A DNA stretch of 8,333 nucleotides from Lachnospiraceae bacterium (lineage in GTDB: Bacteria; Bacillota; Clostridia; Lachnospirales; Lachnospiraceae), in contig JAFSRL010000240.1 in assembly GCA_017446125.1 (NCBI GenBank), positions 1-8,333 of the forward strand. The letters are read 5' to 3'. A program made the translations under genes and the position numbers. This document shows, piece after piece, positions 1 to 5,698 of this stretch. The notes under the pieces were generated by a model that was not told where the DNA came from, searched no databases, and worked only from the letters and a program-made list of their open reading frames with translations. Numbering within the stretch: position 1 is the first letter of the stretch; every line of letters starts with the position of its first letter.

Positions 1-17
1 AATAGAGGACAAACCAT

Positions 18-48
18 GTGAGTCACTGTACCCGTCCCCCTGACTCAC
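18..48. repeat. REP-like palindrome (8-bp perfect inverted repeat)
   Basis: GTGAGTCA at 18-25 is mirrored exactly by TGACTCAC at 41-48, around a 15-base C-rich loop. The surrounding wording (CATGTGAGTCACTGTACCC, then a run of C) resembles short palindromic repeats that, from memory, recur between genes in many Firmicutes and are thought to be mobilised by REP-associated Y1 transposases. There is no transposase here and only one copy, so the family assignment is inference. It lies upstream of the first promoter and could instead be the 3' end of an upstream transcript, although no T-tract follows it. Confidence 0.45.
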
Positions 49-53
49 TTATC

Positions 54-75
54 TGTCAAGTAATAGCACTTGACA
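54..75. repeat. 8-bp inverted repeat overlapping the -35 box
   Basis: TGTCAAGT (54-61) and ACTTGACA (68-75) are perfect reverse complements separated by 6 bases. The right arm contains TTGACA (70-75), a consensus -35 box. The dyad could be an operator for a dimeric regulator, the end of a palindromic repeat element that has donated a -35 box, or chance. The left arm read on the minus strand is also TTGACA, but no acceptable -10 box lies 17 bases further, so a divergent promoter is not supported. Confidence 0.4.
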
Positions 76-98
76 AGGGGACAATATTGGTGTAGGAT
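70..98 (+). promoter_or_regulatory. Probable sigma-A promoter of the ylxM-ffh operon
   Basis: TTGACA at 70-75 is a perfect -35 box. After a 17-base spacer comes TAGGAT at 93-98, matching four of six positions of TATAAT. Transcription would start near 104-105, about 37 bases before the ylxM start codon. The position, orientation and spacing fit the main promoter of the gene cluster. The -10 box is imperfect and the start site has not been measured. Confidence 0.6.
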
Positions 99-101
99 AG
101 G

Positions 102-128
102 ACAGTCGGTGTTACGCCGGCTGTTTTT
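102..128 (+). terminator. Terminator-like hairpin in the ylxM leader
   Basis: Positions 102-111 pair with 115-124 to give a 10-bp stem (eight Watson-Crick and two G-U pairs) with a 3-base loop, and T residues run from 124 to 128. This has the shape of an intrinsic terminator. It may end transcripts arriving from the left. If transcription starts at about 104 from the promoter just upstream, it would instead form a hairpin at the very 5' end of the ylxM-ffh mRNA and could protect that end or attenuate transcription. Confidence 0.5.
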
Positions 129-141
129 ATGGAGCAAAAGC

Positions 142-489
142 GTGAAAGAGATTGTCGCAAACGGTTTGTTATATGATTTCTACGGAGAGCTTTTGACGGA
201 GCATCAGAGGATGATCTATGAGGAAGCCGTTTACAACGACATGTCCCTTGCGGAGATTGCTGAGAGCTACGGCATTTCGCGACAGGGGGTGCATGATTTG
301 ATCCGTCGCTGCACGAAGACGATGCAGAAGTACGAAGACAAGCTGCACATGATGAAGCGCTTTGAGGAAATCCGGAAGGAAACGGATGCGGTAAAGCTGT
401 TGGCGAACGATCAACAATTAAGCGACGCGCAGTTCCGTAAAAAGGTCGTCAAGGTGACGAAGCGCATTGACGAGGTTTTGGAGCAGTAA
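142..489 (+). CDS. ylxM: YlxM/p13-family SRP-associated HTH protein
   Basis: This encodes a 115-residue putative DNA-binding protein of the YlxM (UPF0122) family, usually encoded directly before ffh in Gram-positives. Members are associated with the signal recognition particle; in streptococci YlxM has been reported to bind SRP components. The family N-terminus LLYDFYGELLTEHQ is at residues 9-22. A sigma-like helix-turn-helix spans about residues 34-56 (MSLAEIAESYGISRQGVHDL), followed by a charged, probably coiled-coil helix at 58-83. I chose the GTG start at 142 because GGAG at 131-134 sits 7 bases upstream and the protein then begins where the family does. An in-frame TTG at 70 would add 24 atypical residues and overlap the -35 box. 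The stop codon shares one base with the ffh ATG, suggesting translational coupling. Confidence 0.9.
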   Translation: MKEIVANGLLYDFYGELLTEHQRMIYEEAVYNDMSLAEIAESYGISRQGVHDLIRRCTKTMQKYEDKLHMMKRFEEIRKETDAVKLLANDQQLSDAQFRKKVVKVTKRIDEVLEQ

Positions 490-1871
490 TGGCATTTGAG
501 TCGTTAAGCGAAAAACTGCAAAACGTTTTCAAGAATCTGCGCGGTAAGGGCAGGCTGAACGAAGACGATGTGAAGACGGCAATGAAGGAGGTCCGCATGG
601 CATTGCTTGAAGCGGACGTAAACTTCAAGGTCGTGAAGCAGTTCGTGAACACCGTGACGGAGCGCGCCATCGGTGCGGATGTCATGAACGGCTTAAACCC
701 CGGACAGATGGTCGTCAAGATCGTCAACGAAGAGCTGACAAGTCTCATGGGAGACGAGGTCACGGAGCTTCAGTTTCAGCCCGGAAAGAGTAAGACCGTC
801 ATCATGATGTGCGGCTTGCAGGGCAGCGGTAAGACAACGACCGCAGCGAAGATCGCCGGCAAGGTCAAGCAAAAAGGAAAACGCCCCTTGCTTGTCGCCT
901 GTGACATCTACCGTCCGGCGGCAATCGACCAGTTAAGAATCAACGCCGAAAAGCAGGAGGCGGATTTCTTCGAAATGGGAACGGACACCGATCCCGTGAC
1001 GATTGTAAAAGAGGCGCTTGTCTACGCGGACAAACAGAATGATAACGTGATTCTCATCGATACCGCGGGCCGTTTACAGATCGATGATGAGATGATGGAG
1101 GAGCTCGTCCGGATCAAGGAAGCCGTCGAGGTGCACCAGACGCTCCTCGTCGTCGATGCGATGACCGGTCAGGATGCCGTGAACGTCGCAAGCACCTTCA
1201 ACGAACGCATCGGTGTGGACGGCATCATCTTAAGTAAGCTCGACGGTGATACCAGAGGCGGTGCCGCGATTTCCGTCAAGGCGGTGACCGGCAAGCCTAT
1301 CCTGTTCGCGGGCATGGGAGAAAAGCTTTCTGACTTGGAGCCCTTCCATCCGGACCGCATGGCAGGCAGAATCCTCGGCATGGGCGACGTACTCACTCTG
1401 ATCGACAAGGCGGTGGAAGCAAACCAGGCCATGGACGAAGAGAAAGAACGCGAAATGGCCCGCAAGATGAACAAGGGCAAGTTCGACTTCGACATGTACC
1501 TTGAGAGCATGAAGCAGATGCGCTCGATGGGCGGGTTTGGCGCCCTGCTCAACATGCTTCCCGGCATGGGCAAGATTTCGGAGGATCAGATGCCGGACGA
1601 AAAGCAGCTTGCGCACATGGAGGCGATCGTGCTTTCCATGACACCGAAGGAGCGCGCAAATCCAAAGCTCATGAGCCCGCAGCGAAAGCTCAGAATTGCG
1701 AAGGGTTCCGGCAACGACATTGCGGACGTCAACCGCTTCATCAAGCAGTTTGAGCAGATGCAGAAAATGATGAAGCAGATGGGCGGCATGAAGAAACGCC
1801 GCGGCGGCTTTCCCGGGCTTGGCGGTTTGGGCGGGTTCCCCGGCATGGGAAGCGGCAACAGATTCTTTTAA
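489..1871 (+). CDS. ffh: Signal recognition particle GTPase Ffh (SRP54)
   Basis: Ffh is the protein subunit of the bacterial signal recognition particle. It binds SRP RNA and signal sequences on nascent chains and pairs with FtsY to deliver ribosomes to the membrane. The 460 residues have the normal three-domain layout. The N domain covers roughly 1-95, with ALLEADVN at 38-45. The G domain has a P-loop GLQGSGKTT at 109-117, DTAGR at 191-195 and SKLDGD at 249-254. The methionine-rich M domain runs from about 326, with the RNA-binding segment LRIAKGSG at 401-408. The Met/Gly-rich tail (430-460) ends in GNRFF and is typical of flexible Ffh C-termini. The ATG overlaps the ylxM stop codon by one base, so the two are almost certainly co-translated. 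The SRP RNA gene is not in the window. Confidence 0.98.
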   Translation: MAFESLSEKLQNVFKNLRGKGRLNEDDVKTAMKEVRMALLEADVNFKVVKQFVNTVTERAIGADVMNGLNPGQMVVKIVNEELTSLMGDEVTELQFQPGKSKTVIMMCGLQGSGKTTTAAKIAGKVKQKGKRPLLVACDIYRPAAIDQLRINAEKQEADFFEMGTDTDPVTIVKEALVYADKQNDNVILIDTAGRLQIDDEMMEELVRIKEAVEVHQTLLVVDAMTGQDAVNVASTFNERIGVDGIILSKLDGDTRGGAAISVKAVTGKPILFAGMGEKLSDLEPFHPDRMAGRILGMGDVLTLIDKAVEANQAMDEEKEREMARKMNKGKFDFDMYLESMKQMRSMGGFGALLNMLPGMGKISEDQMPDEKQLAHMEAIVLSMTPKERANPKLMSPQRKLRIAKGSGNDIADVNRFIKQFEQMQKMMKQMGGMKKRRGGFPGLGGLGGFPGMGSGNRFF

Positions 1872-1943
1872 TTGAAACGGATATAAGAGGAAAACTCTTT
1901 ATCATAGAAAAAGGAAACAAAGAAAGACAGGAGGAAATGAGTC

Positions 1944-2180
1944 ATGGTCAAGATCAGATTAAAAAGAATCGGTAAGAAGAAGGTTCCGTTCTACAGAATC
2001 ATCGTATCCGATTCCAGATCCCCCATCCAGGGCAGCTTCATCGAGGAGATCGGCACCTACGATCCCAACACGAATCCCGGCACCGTCAAGGTGAATGCGG
2101 AAGCTGCGAAGAAGTGGATGAGCAACGGCGCACAGCCGACCGACACCGTGAAGAAGTTGTTCAAGATGGCAGGAGTATAA
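1944..2180 (+). CDS. rpsP: 30S ribosomal protein S16
   Basis: S16 is an assembly protein of the 30S subunit that binds 16S rRNA in the 5' and central domains. The 78-residue product starts MVKIRLKRIGKKKVPFYRI, the family signature, and carries DSRSPIQGSFIEEIGTYDP at 23-41. The C-terminus (AAKKWMSNGAQPTDTV) is also typical, and the length is close to the usual 80-90. An AGGAGG at 1929-1934 precedes the ATG by 9 bases, a strong site consistent with high expression. The gap after ffh is 72 bases, AT-rich, with only a weak 5-bp stem at 1885-1899 and no convincing promoter. The gene ends 2 bases before khpA. Confidence 0.97.
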   Translation: MVKIRLKRIGKKKVPFYRIIVSDSRSPIQGSFIEEIGTYDPNTNPGTVKVNAEAAKKWMSNGAQPTDTVKKLFKMAGV

Positions 2181-2182
2181 AC

Positions 2183-2413
2183 ATGAGAGAGCTGGTAGAA
2201 GTGATCGCCAAAGCCCTCGTGGACAATCCGGACGAGGTGAAGGTCGTCGAAAAGGGAGAGGGGAAGAATACCCGCCTCGAACTGACCGTCGCGCCTTCCG
2301 ACATGGGCAAGGTGATCGGCAAGCAGGGACGGATCGCGAAAGCCATCCGCAACGTTGTCAAGGCAGCCTCCACCAAAGAGAACAGACGCGTGGATGTGGA
2401 CATCAACGGATGA
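2183..2413 (+). CDS. khpA: KH-domain RNA-binding protein KhpA (YlqC)
   Basis: This is a 76-residue single-KH-domain protein of the KhpA/YlqC family (older name UPF0109). In several Firmicutes KhpA pairs with KhpB/Jag and affects cell size, division and small-RNA binding. The KH core GKVIGKQGRIAKAIR lies at 42-56, with the GKQG loop that grips single-stranded RNA at 46-49. It is followed by the usual helix-strand end NRRVDVDI at 68-75. The start at 2183 is chosen because AGGAG at 2171-2175 lies 7 bases upstream and the protein then begins MRELVEVIAKALVDNP, as expected. A longer frame from 2114 runs through rpsP and is spurious. Its TGA overlaps the trmD ATG (ATGA), indicating coupled translation. 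Confidence 0.95.
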   Translation: MRELVEVIAKALVDNPDEVKVVEKGEGKNTRLELTVAPSDMGKVIGKQGRIAKAIRNVVKAASTKENRRVDVDING

Positions 2414-3141
2414 AGTGTTACGTGATGACCCTCTTCCCCGAAATGGTGGAGGAGATTGTAAAGACCTCAATCCTGGGCAGGGCTTCACAAAAGGAGATCA
2501 TCCGTGTGAAGGCGGTCAACATCAGGGATTATTCCGCGGACCTCAAGCATCATAAGGTGGATGATTACACCTACGGCGGCGGCGCGGGCATGTTGATGCA
2601 GGCACAGCCGGTGTACGATTGTTACCGGGCAATCGCCGAAGAGATGACAACGGAAAACGGCGGTGTGACACCCGAACACAGGGTGATTTACCTTAGCCCC
2701 CAGGGAAGGGTGTTTACGCAGGAAGGCGCAGTGGAACTGGCAAAGAGCGAGTATCTGGTACTTCTGTGCGGACACTATGAGGGAATCGATGAGCGCGTGA
2801 TTGAGGAGATTGTCACGGACGAGGTTTCCATCGGAGACTATGTCTTAACCGGCGGAGAGCTGCCGGCAATGGTGATGATCGATGCGATCGCAAGGTTTGT
2901 ACCGGGCGTTTTGCACAACGAGGAAAGCGCGCTTGGAGAGTCGTTAGCGGGAAACCTGTTGGAGTATCCGCAGTATTCAAGACCGGAGGTCTGGCGCGGG
3001 AAAGCGGTACCGGAGATTTTGCTTTCCGGCGACCACGCGAAGGTGGATGCCTGGCGAAAGGAACGCGCGATTGAACGGACAAGAACAAAGCGCCCCGATC
3101 TCTATGCACGGTATTTGGTGGAAAACGGTTTAAAGGAGTAA
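2410..3141 (+). CDS. trmD: tRNA (guanine-N1-)-methyltransferase TrmD
   Basis: TrmD is a SPOUT methyltransferase that uses S-adenosylmethionine to make m1G37 next to the anticodon, preventing +1 frameshifting. The 243 residues match the usual length. The knot region that binds SAM is clear: YLSPQGR at 94-100, LLCGHYEGIDERV at 118-130 and SIGDYVLTGGELPA at 140-153. The tRNA-contacting linker with YSRPEVWRG is at 189-197. At the place of the general-base Asp of the H. influenzae and E. coli enzymes (Asp169, in a DSF context) this protein has Glu177 (GES), a conservative change. The start overlaps khpA by four bases. The gene comes before rimM, the reverse of the B. subtilis order. The end of trmD carries the rimM ribosome binding site. 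Confidence 0.97.
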   Translation: MKCYVMTLFPEMVEEIVKTSILGRASQKEIIRVKAVNIRDYSADLKHHKVDDYTYGGGAGMLMQAQPVYDCYRAIAEEMTTENGGVTPEHRVIYLSPQGRVFTQEGAVELAKSEYLVLLCGHYEGIDERVIEEIVTDEVSIGDYVLTGGELPAMVMIDAIARFVPGVLHNEESALGESLAGNLLEYPQYSRPEVWRGKAVPEILLSGDHAKVDAWRKERAIERTRTKRPDLYARYLVENGLKE

Positions 3142-3145
3142 GCAG

Positions 3146-3670
3146 TTGGCGATCACACAGGAATTTCAGGTGGGCGTCATCGCGTCACCGCACGGATTAA
3201 AGGGTGAGGTCAATGTCTTTGCGACAACGGACGACCCGAAACGGTTTTTGGACTTAGACAGCGTAACGATGGACAACGGACGCGGAGAAGTGTTAACGCT
3301 CAACATCGAAGGCGTGAAGTTCACAAAGAAGTTTGTGATTGTCAAGTTCAAGGAGTTTCACAGCATCGAGGATGTGGAGCGGCTGCGCGGCAAAAAGCTC
3401 ATGATCCGCAGGGACCAGGCGATACCGCTTGCTAAAGGCGAGTATTATGTGCCGGACCTGATTGGATTAAAGGTCTATGACATCACAACGAACGAGCTCT
3501 TCGGCACCTTAACGAAGGTGATTGAGACCGGCGCGAACGATGTCTACGAGGTGGAGCGCAGCGACAACAAGGGAATGGCGTATCTTCCCAAAATCGATGC
3601 GTGTGTAAAAGAAATCAACGTGGAAGAGGATTTCATGAAGGTTTTCTTAATGCCGGGATTGGTTGATTAA
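3146..3670 (+). CDS. rimM: Ribosome maturation factor RimM
   Basis: RimM binds S19 and the 30S head and helps late 16S rRNA processing and subunit maturation. The 174-residue protein has the usual two halves. The N-terminal RimM barrel begins VGVIASPHGLKGEVNVFATT (9-28) and runs to about 90. The PRC-barrel domain begins GEYYVPDLIGLKVYD (98-112) and includes GANDVYEV (129-136) and the C-terminal VFLMPGLVD. The start is a TTG at 3146, supported by AAAGGAG at 3132-3138 with 7 bases of spacing and by the absence of any ATG before residue 42, which would remove the conserved N-terminal motif. It follows trmD after 4 bases, so the two are surely one transcript. Confidence 0.94.
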   Translation: MAITQEFQVGVIASPHGLKGEVNVFATTDDPKRFLDLDSVTMDNGRGEVLTLNIEGVKFTKKFVIVKFKEFHSIEDVERLRGKKLMIRRDQAIPLAKGEYYVPDLIGLKVYDITTNELFGTLTKVIETGANDVYEVERSDNKGMAYLPKIDACVKEINVEEDFMKVFLMPGLVD

Positions 3671-3691
3671 TTGATTCCGATATGGTACTAT
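3663..3691 (+). promoter_or_regulatory. Candidate internal promoter for rplS
   Basis: TTGATT at 3663-3668 is followed after 17 bases by TACTAT at 3686-3691. TG at 3683-3684 provides an extended -10 (TGn). Each box matches four of six consensus positions. The site overlaps the last codons of rimM and would start transcription near 3698, leaving a leader of about 30 bases with AAGGAG before the rplS ATG. This 60-base gap is the longest between rpsP and rplS, and L19 is needed in greater amounts than TrmD or RimM, which makes a separate promoter reasonable. It is a prediction only. Confidence 0.45.
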
Positions 3692-3730
3692 ATTATACGT
3701 TGTTTTTTAAGGAAATAAGGAGTTACAAAG

Positions 3731-4102
3731 ATGAGCACGATAATTGATGAGATCAACAAGGAACAGGTGAAGGAACAGGCACCGGAATTCCACACGGGGG
3801 ATACCGTCAAGGTTTACGGCAAGATCAAGGAAGGTAACCGTGAGCGTATTCAGGTGTTTGAAGGAACGGTCAAGAAGATCCAGGGTGGCGGCAACCGCTG
3901 CACCTTTACCGTACGCAAGGAATCGAGCGGTATCGGCGTCGAGAAGACATGGCCGTTACACTCCCCGAACGTGGAGAAGGTCGAGATCGTTCGCCGCGGT
4001 AAAGTCCGCAGAGCGAAGCTCAACTACTTGAAGGGCTTAACCGGTAAAAAGGCGAAGGTCAAGGAACTCGTTGTTCAAAGAGGCGAGAAGGCCTCCAAAT
4101 AA
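3731..4102 (+). CDS. rplS: 50S ribosomal protein L19
   Basis: L19 lies at the 30S-50S interface and takes part in intersubunit bridges. The 123-residue product carries the family core: PEFHTGDTVKVYGKIKEGNR (18-37), ERIQVFEGTV (38-47), FTVRKESSGIGVEKTWPLHS (59-78) and RRGKVRRAKLNYLKG (88-102). It is slightly longer than the common 115 or so residues because of a basic tail (VKELVVQRGEKASK). The start is an ATG with AAGGAG at 3717-3722, 8 bases upstream. The gene is preceded by a candidate promoter and followed 29 bases later by a strong terminator hairpin, so it closes the ribosomal part of the cluster. Confidence 0.98.
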   Translation: MSTIIDEINKEQVKEQAPEFHTGDTVKVYGKIKEGNRERIQVFEGTVKKIQGGGNRCTFTVRKESSGIGVEKTWPLHSPNVEKVEIVRRGKVRRAKLNYLKGLTGKKAKVKELVVQRGEKASK

Positions 4103-4131
4103 GCCGGTCATACAGCTTTAAGTCAATCCGG

Positions 4132-4160
4132 GGGCAGTTACGTTTGTAATTGCCCTTTTT
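4132..4160 (+). terminator. Rho-independent terminator after rplS
   Basis: Positions 4132-4141 pair with 4146-4155 in a 10-bp stem (nine Watson-Crick pairs and one G-U, beginning GGGC/GCCC) around a 4-base loop, followed by five T residues at 4156-4160. This is a textbook intrinsic terminator on the + strand. It ends only 18 bases before the lepB start codon, with no room for a complete promoter in between. Confidence 0.9.
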
Positions 4161-4178
4161 GAACGTAAGGAACTTAAG

Positions 4179-4772
4179 ATGGCGCGATTCCCCCGCCGTA
4201 TGAAACGATACGGCCGCACAAGAAGGCGAATTTCAAAGGAAGTTTTCATCGAGGTCTTTCAGTGGATTCTGACAACGCTTCTGGCAATCGGTTGCGGGGT
4301 CGGACTTGTTTTCGGCTTTGGCATCCGGACGCGCGCGGTCGGGGAATCGATGGAGCCCGGGATTTACAACGGGCAGAACGTTTTGATCGACAGGGTGCGG
4401 TACATGCTGCTCTCACCCGGGCGTGACAGCGTGATTGTGTTTTTGCCCAACGGCAATACCGCCTCGCACTATTACATCAAGCGTGTGGTGGCGCTGCCCG
4501 GGGAGCGTGTCCAGATCATGGACAACGCGCTTTACGTCAACGGTGTGATGCCGGAGGCAAACGTCGACACGTACGATTTAATGGAGGAAGCGGGAATCGC
4601 GGAAAACGAGATTGTCTTGGGCGAGGATGAGTACTTCGTTCTGGGCGACAACCGCAACGCTTCGGAGGATTCAAGAAGCGCGAACATCGGACCCGTGAAG
4701 CGGGATCAGATCATCGGCGCAGCCTGGTTTAAGTACGGCGGGGATGCCGGAGAAAGCGGGTTTGTGGATTAG
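4179..4772 (+). CDS. lepB: Type I signal peptidase (first copy)
   Basis: This is a membrane-anchored serine protease of the S26 family that removes signal peptides from exported proteins on the outer face of the membrane. The 197 residues begin with a very basic tail (eight Arg in the first 17), then a single membrane segment at about 27-49. The catalytic Ser57 lies in GESMEPG and the general base Lys101 in YYIKRVVALPGE (98-109). The family box YFVLGDNRNASEDSR (152-166) is intact. The start is an ATG with AAGGA at 4167-4171, 7 bases upstream. It begins 18 bases after the T-tract of the rplS terminator, so it depends on read-through or on a promoter I cannot see. rbgA follows after 12 bases. 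It is clearly divergent from the second signal peptidase in this window. Confidence 0.95.
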   Translation: MARFPRRMKRYGRTRRRISKEVFIEVFQWILTTLLAIGCGVGLVFGFGIRTRAVGESMEPGIYNGQNVLIDRVRYMLLSPGRDSVIVFLPNGNTASHYYIKRVVALPGERVQIMDNALYVNGVMPEANVDTYDLMEEAGIAENEIVLGEDEYFVLGDNRNASEDSRSANIGPVKRDQIIGAAWFKYGGDAGESGFVD

Positions 4773-4784
4773 GGAATAAGAACA

Positions 4785-5687
4785 ATGCAGTATCAGTGGT
4801 TTCCGGGACATATGACAAAGGCAATGCGCATGATGAAGGAAAACCTGTCCTTGGTGGACCTCATCGTGGAGCTTGCGGATGCGAGAATTCCCGTATCCGC
4901 CCGCAACCCGGAATTAAAGCACCTTGGAAAGAATAAGATCCGCCTGGTTGTGTTAAACAAAGCGGATTTGGCGGACAAGAACGTCAATGCCGCGTGGAAG
5001 GAAGCGTTTTTGAAGGAGGGCATTCCGTCCTTGCTTTTAAACAGCAAGGATGCCGCCGGCGCAAAAAAGCTGCGTGCGGCAATCGACGAGGTGATGCAGG
5101 AGAAGAAGAGTAAGGAGATTGCGCGCGGCATCGTGGGACGTCCCGTCAGGGCGATGATTGTGGGAATCCCGAACGTCGGGAAATCGACGCTCATCAATTC
5201 GCTGCACGGGCATGCGAGCGCAAAGACGGGAAACCGTCCGGGCGTCACAAAGGGCAAGCAGTGGATTACGCTTTCGGACGGATTACAGTTATTGGATACG
5301 CCGGGCGTTCTTTGGCCCAAGTTTGAGGATGAAACGACCGGAAGACACCTCGCCATGATCGGCAGCATGAACGATGCGAACATCGATATTTCGGATCTTT
5401 CGTTGCAGTTGGTGGTGGAGCTGCTTCCGTATTATAAAGAGTTACTCGCATCGAAGTACGCGATTACACCGGAGCAGGTGAGCGCGGAAAAGGTGGATGC
5501 GTTGCGCGATTCGTTGTTGACACCGGACCCGAAGGTGTATGAGGCACTGCCTTATCTGTACGCGATTGCGCAAAACAGAAATCTGTTAAGAAAAGGAGCG
5601 CAGCCGGATACCGAACGCGCCGCCGCCATGCTGTTGGATGATTTCAGAAACGGCAGGCTCGGACGCATCAGTATCGAGCGGCCGTAA
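4785..5687 (+). CDS. rbgA: Ribosome biogenesis GTPase RbgA (YlqF)
   Basis: RbgA is a circularly permuted GTPase needed for late 50S assembly, acting on a precursor that lacks several late proteins. The 300 residues show the permuted motif order: NKAD (G4) at 58-61, then the P-loop GIPNVGKSTLIN (G1) at 127-138, RPGVTKG (G2) at 151-157 and DTPGV (G3) at 171-175. The conserved N-terminal WFPGHM at 5-10 contains His9, implicated in GTP hydrolysis in this family. The C-terminal helical RNA-binding domain (about 200-300) is present. The start is an ATG with AGGGA at 4771-4775, which overlaps the lepB stop codon. It sits between two signal peptidase genes, whereas in B. subtilis rbgA (ylqF) lies between rplS and rnhB. 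Confidence 0.96.
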   Translation: MQYQWFPGHMTKAMRMMKENLSLVDLIVELADARIPVSARNPELKHLGKNKIRLVVLNKADLADKNVNAAWKEAFLKEGIPSLLLNSKDAAGAKKLRAAIDEVMQEKKSKEIARGIVGRPVRAMIVGIPNVGKSTLINSLHGHASAKTGNRPGVTKGKQWITLSDGLQLLDTPGVLWPKFEDETTGRHLAMIGSMNDANIDISDLSLQLVVELLPYYKELLASKYAITPEQVSAEKVDALRDSLLTPDPKVYEALPYLYAIAQNRNLLRKGAQPDTERAAAMLLDDFRNGRLGRISIERP

Positions 5688-5698
5688 GTTTGAGAGTG

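Noticed and set aside
54..59. Divergent minus-strand promoter using TGTCAA as a -35 box
   Set aside because: The bases 17 positions further on the minus strand are GACGGG, not a -10 box.
1169..1616. Minus-strand open frames inside ffh
   Set aside because: They are antisense to the Ffh G and M domains, with no ribosome binding site or family signature.
1780..1871. Gly-rich end of ffh as a repeat or frameshift artefact
   Set aside because: Met/Gly-rich C-terminal tails are normal in Ffh proteins and the frame is intact up to GNRFF.
1872..1905. Possible promoter TTGAAA (1872) with TATCAT (1900) before rpsP
   Set aside because: The spacer is 22 bases, too long for sigma-A, and no better pairing was found in the 72-base gap.
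3681..3710. T-run at 3703-3708 as a terminator after rimM
   Set aside because: No GC-rich stem precedes the T-run, and the upstream bases fit a promoter better.
4793..5383. Minus-strand open frame of 196 codons opposite rbgA
   Set aside because: It lies fully antisense to a certain GTPase gene, has no recognisable family motif, and is explained by codon bias of the + strand gene.
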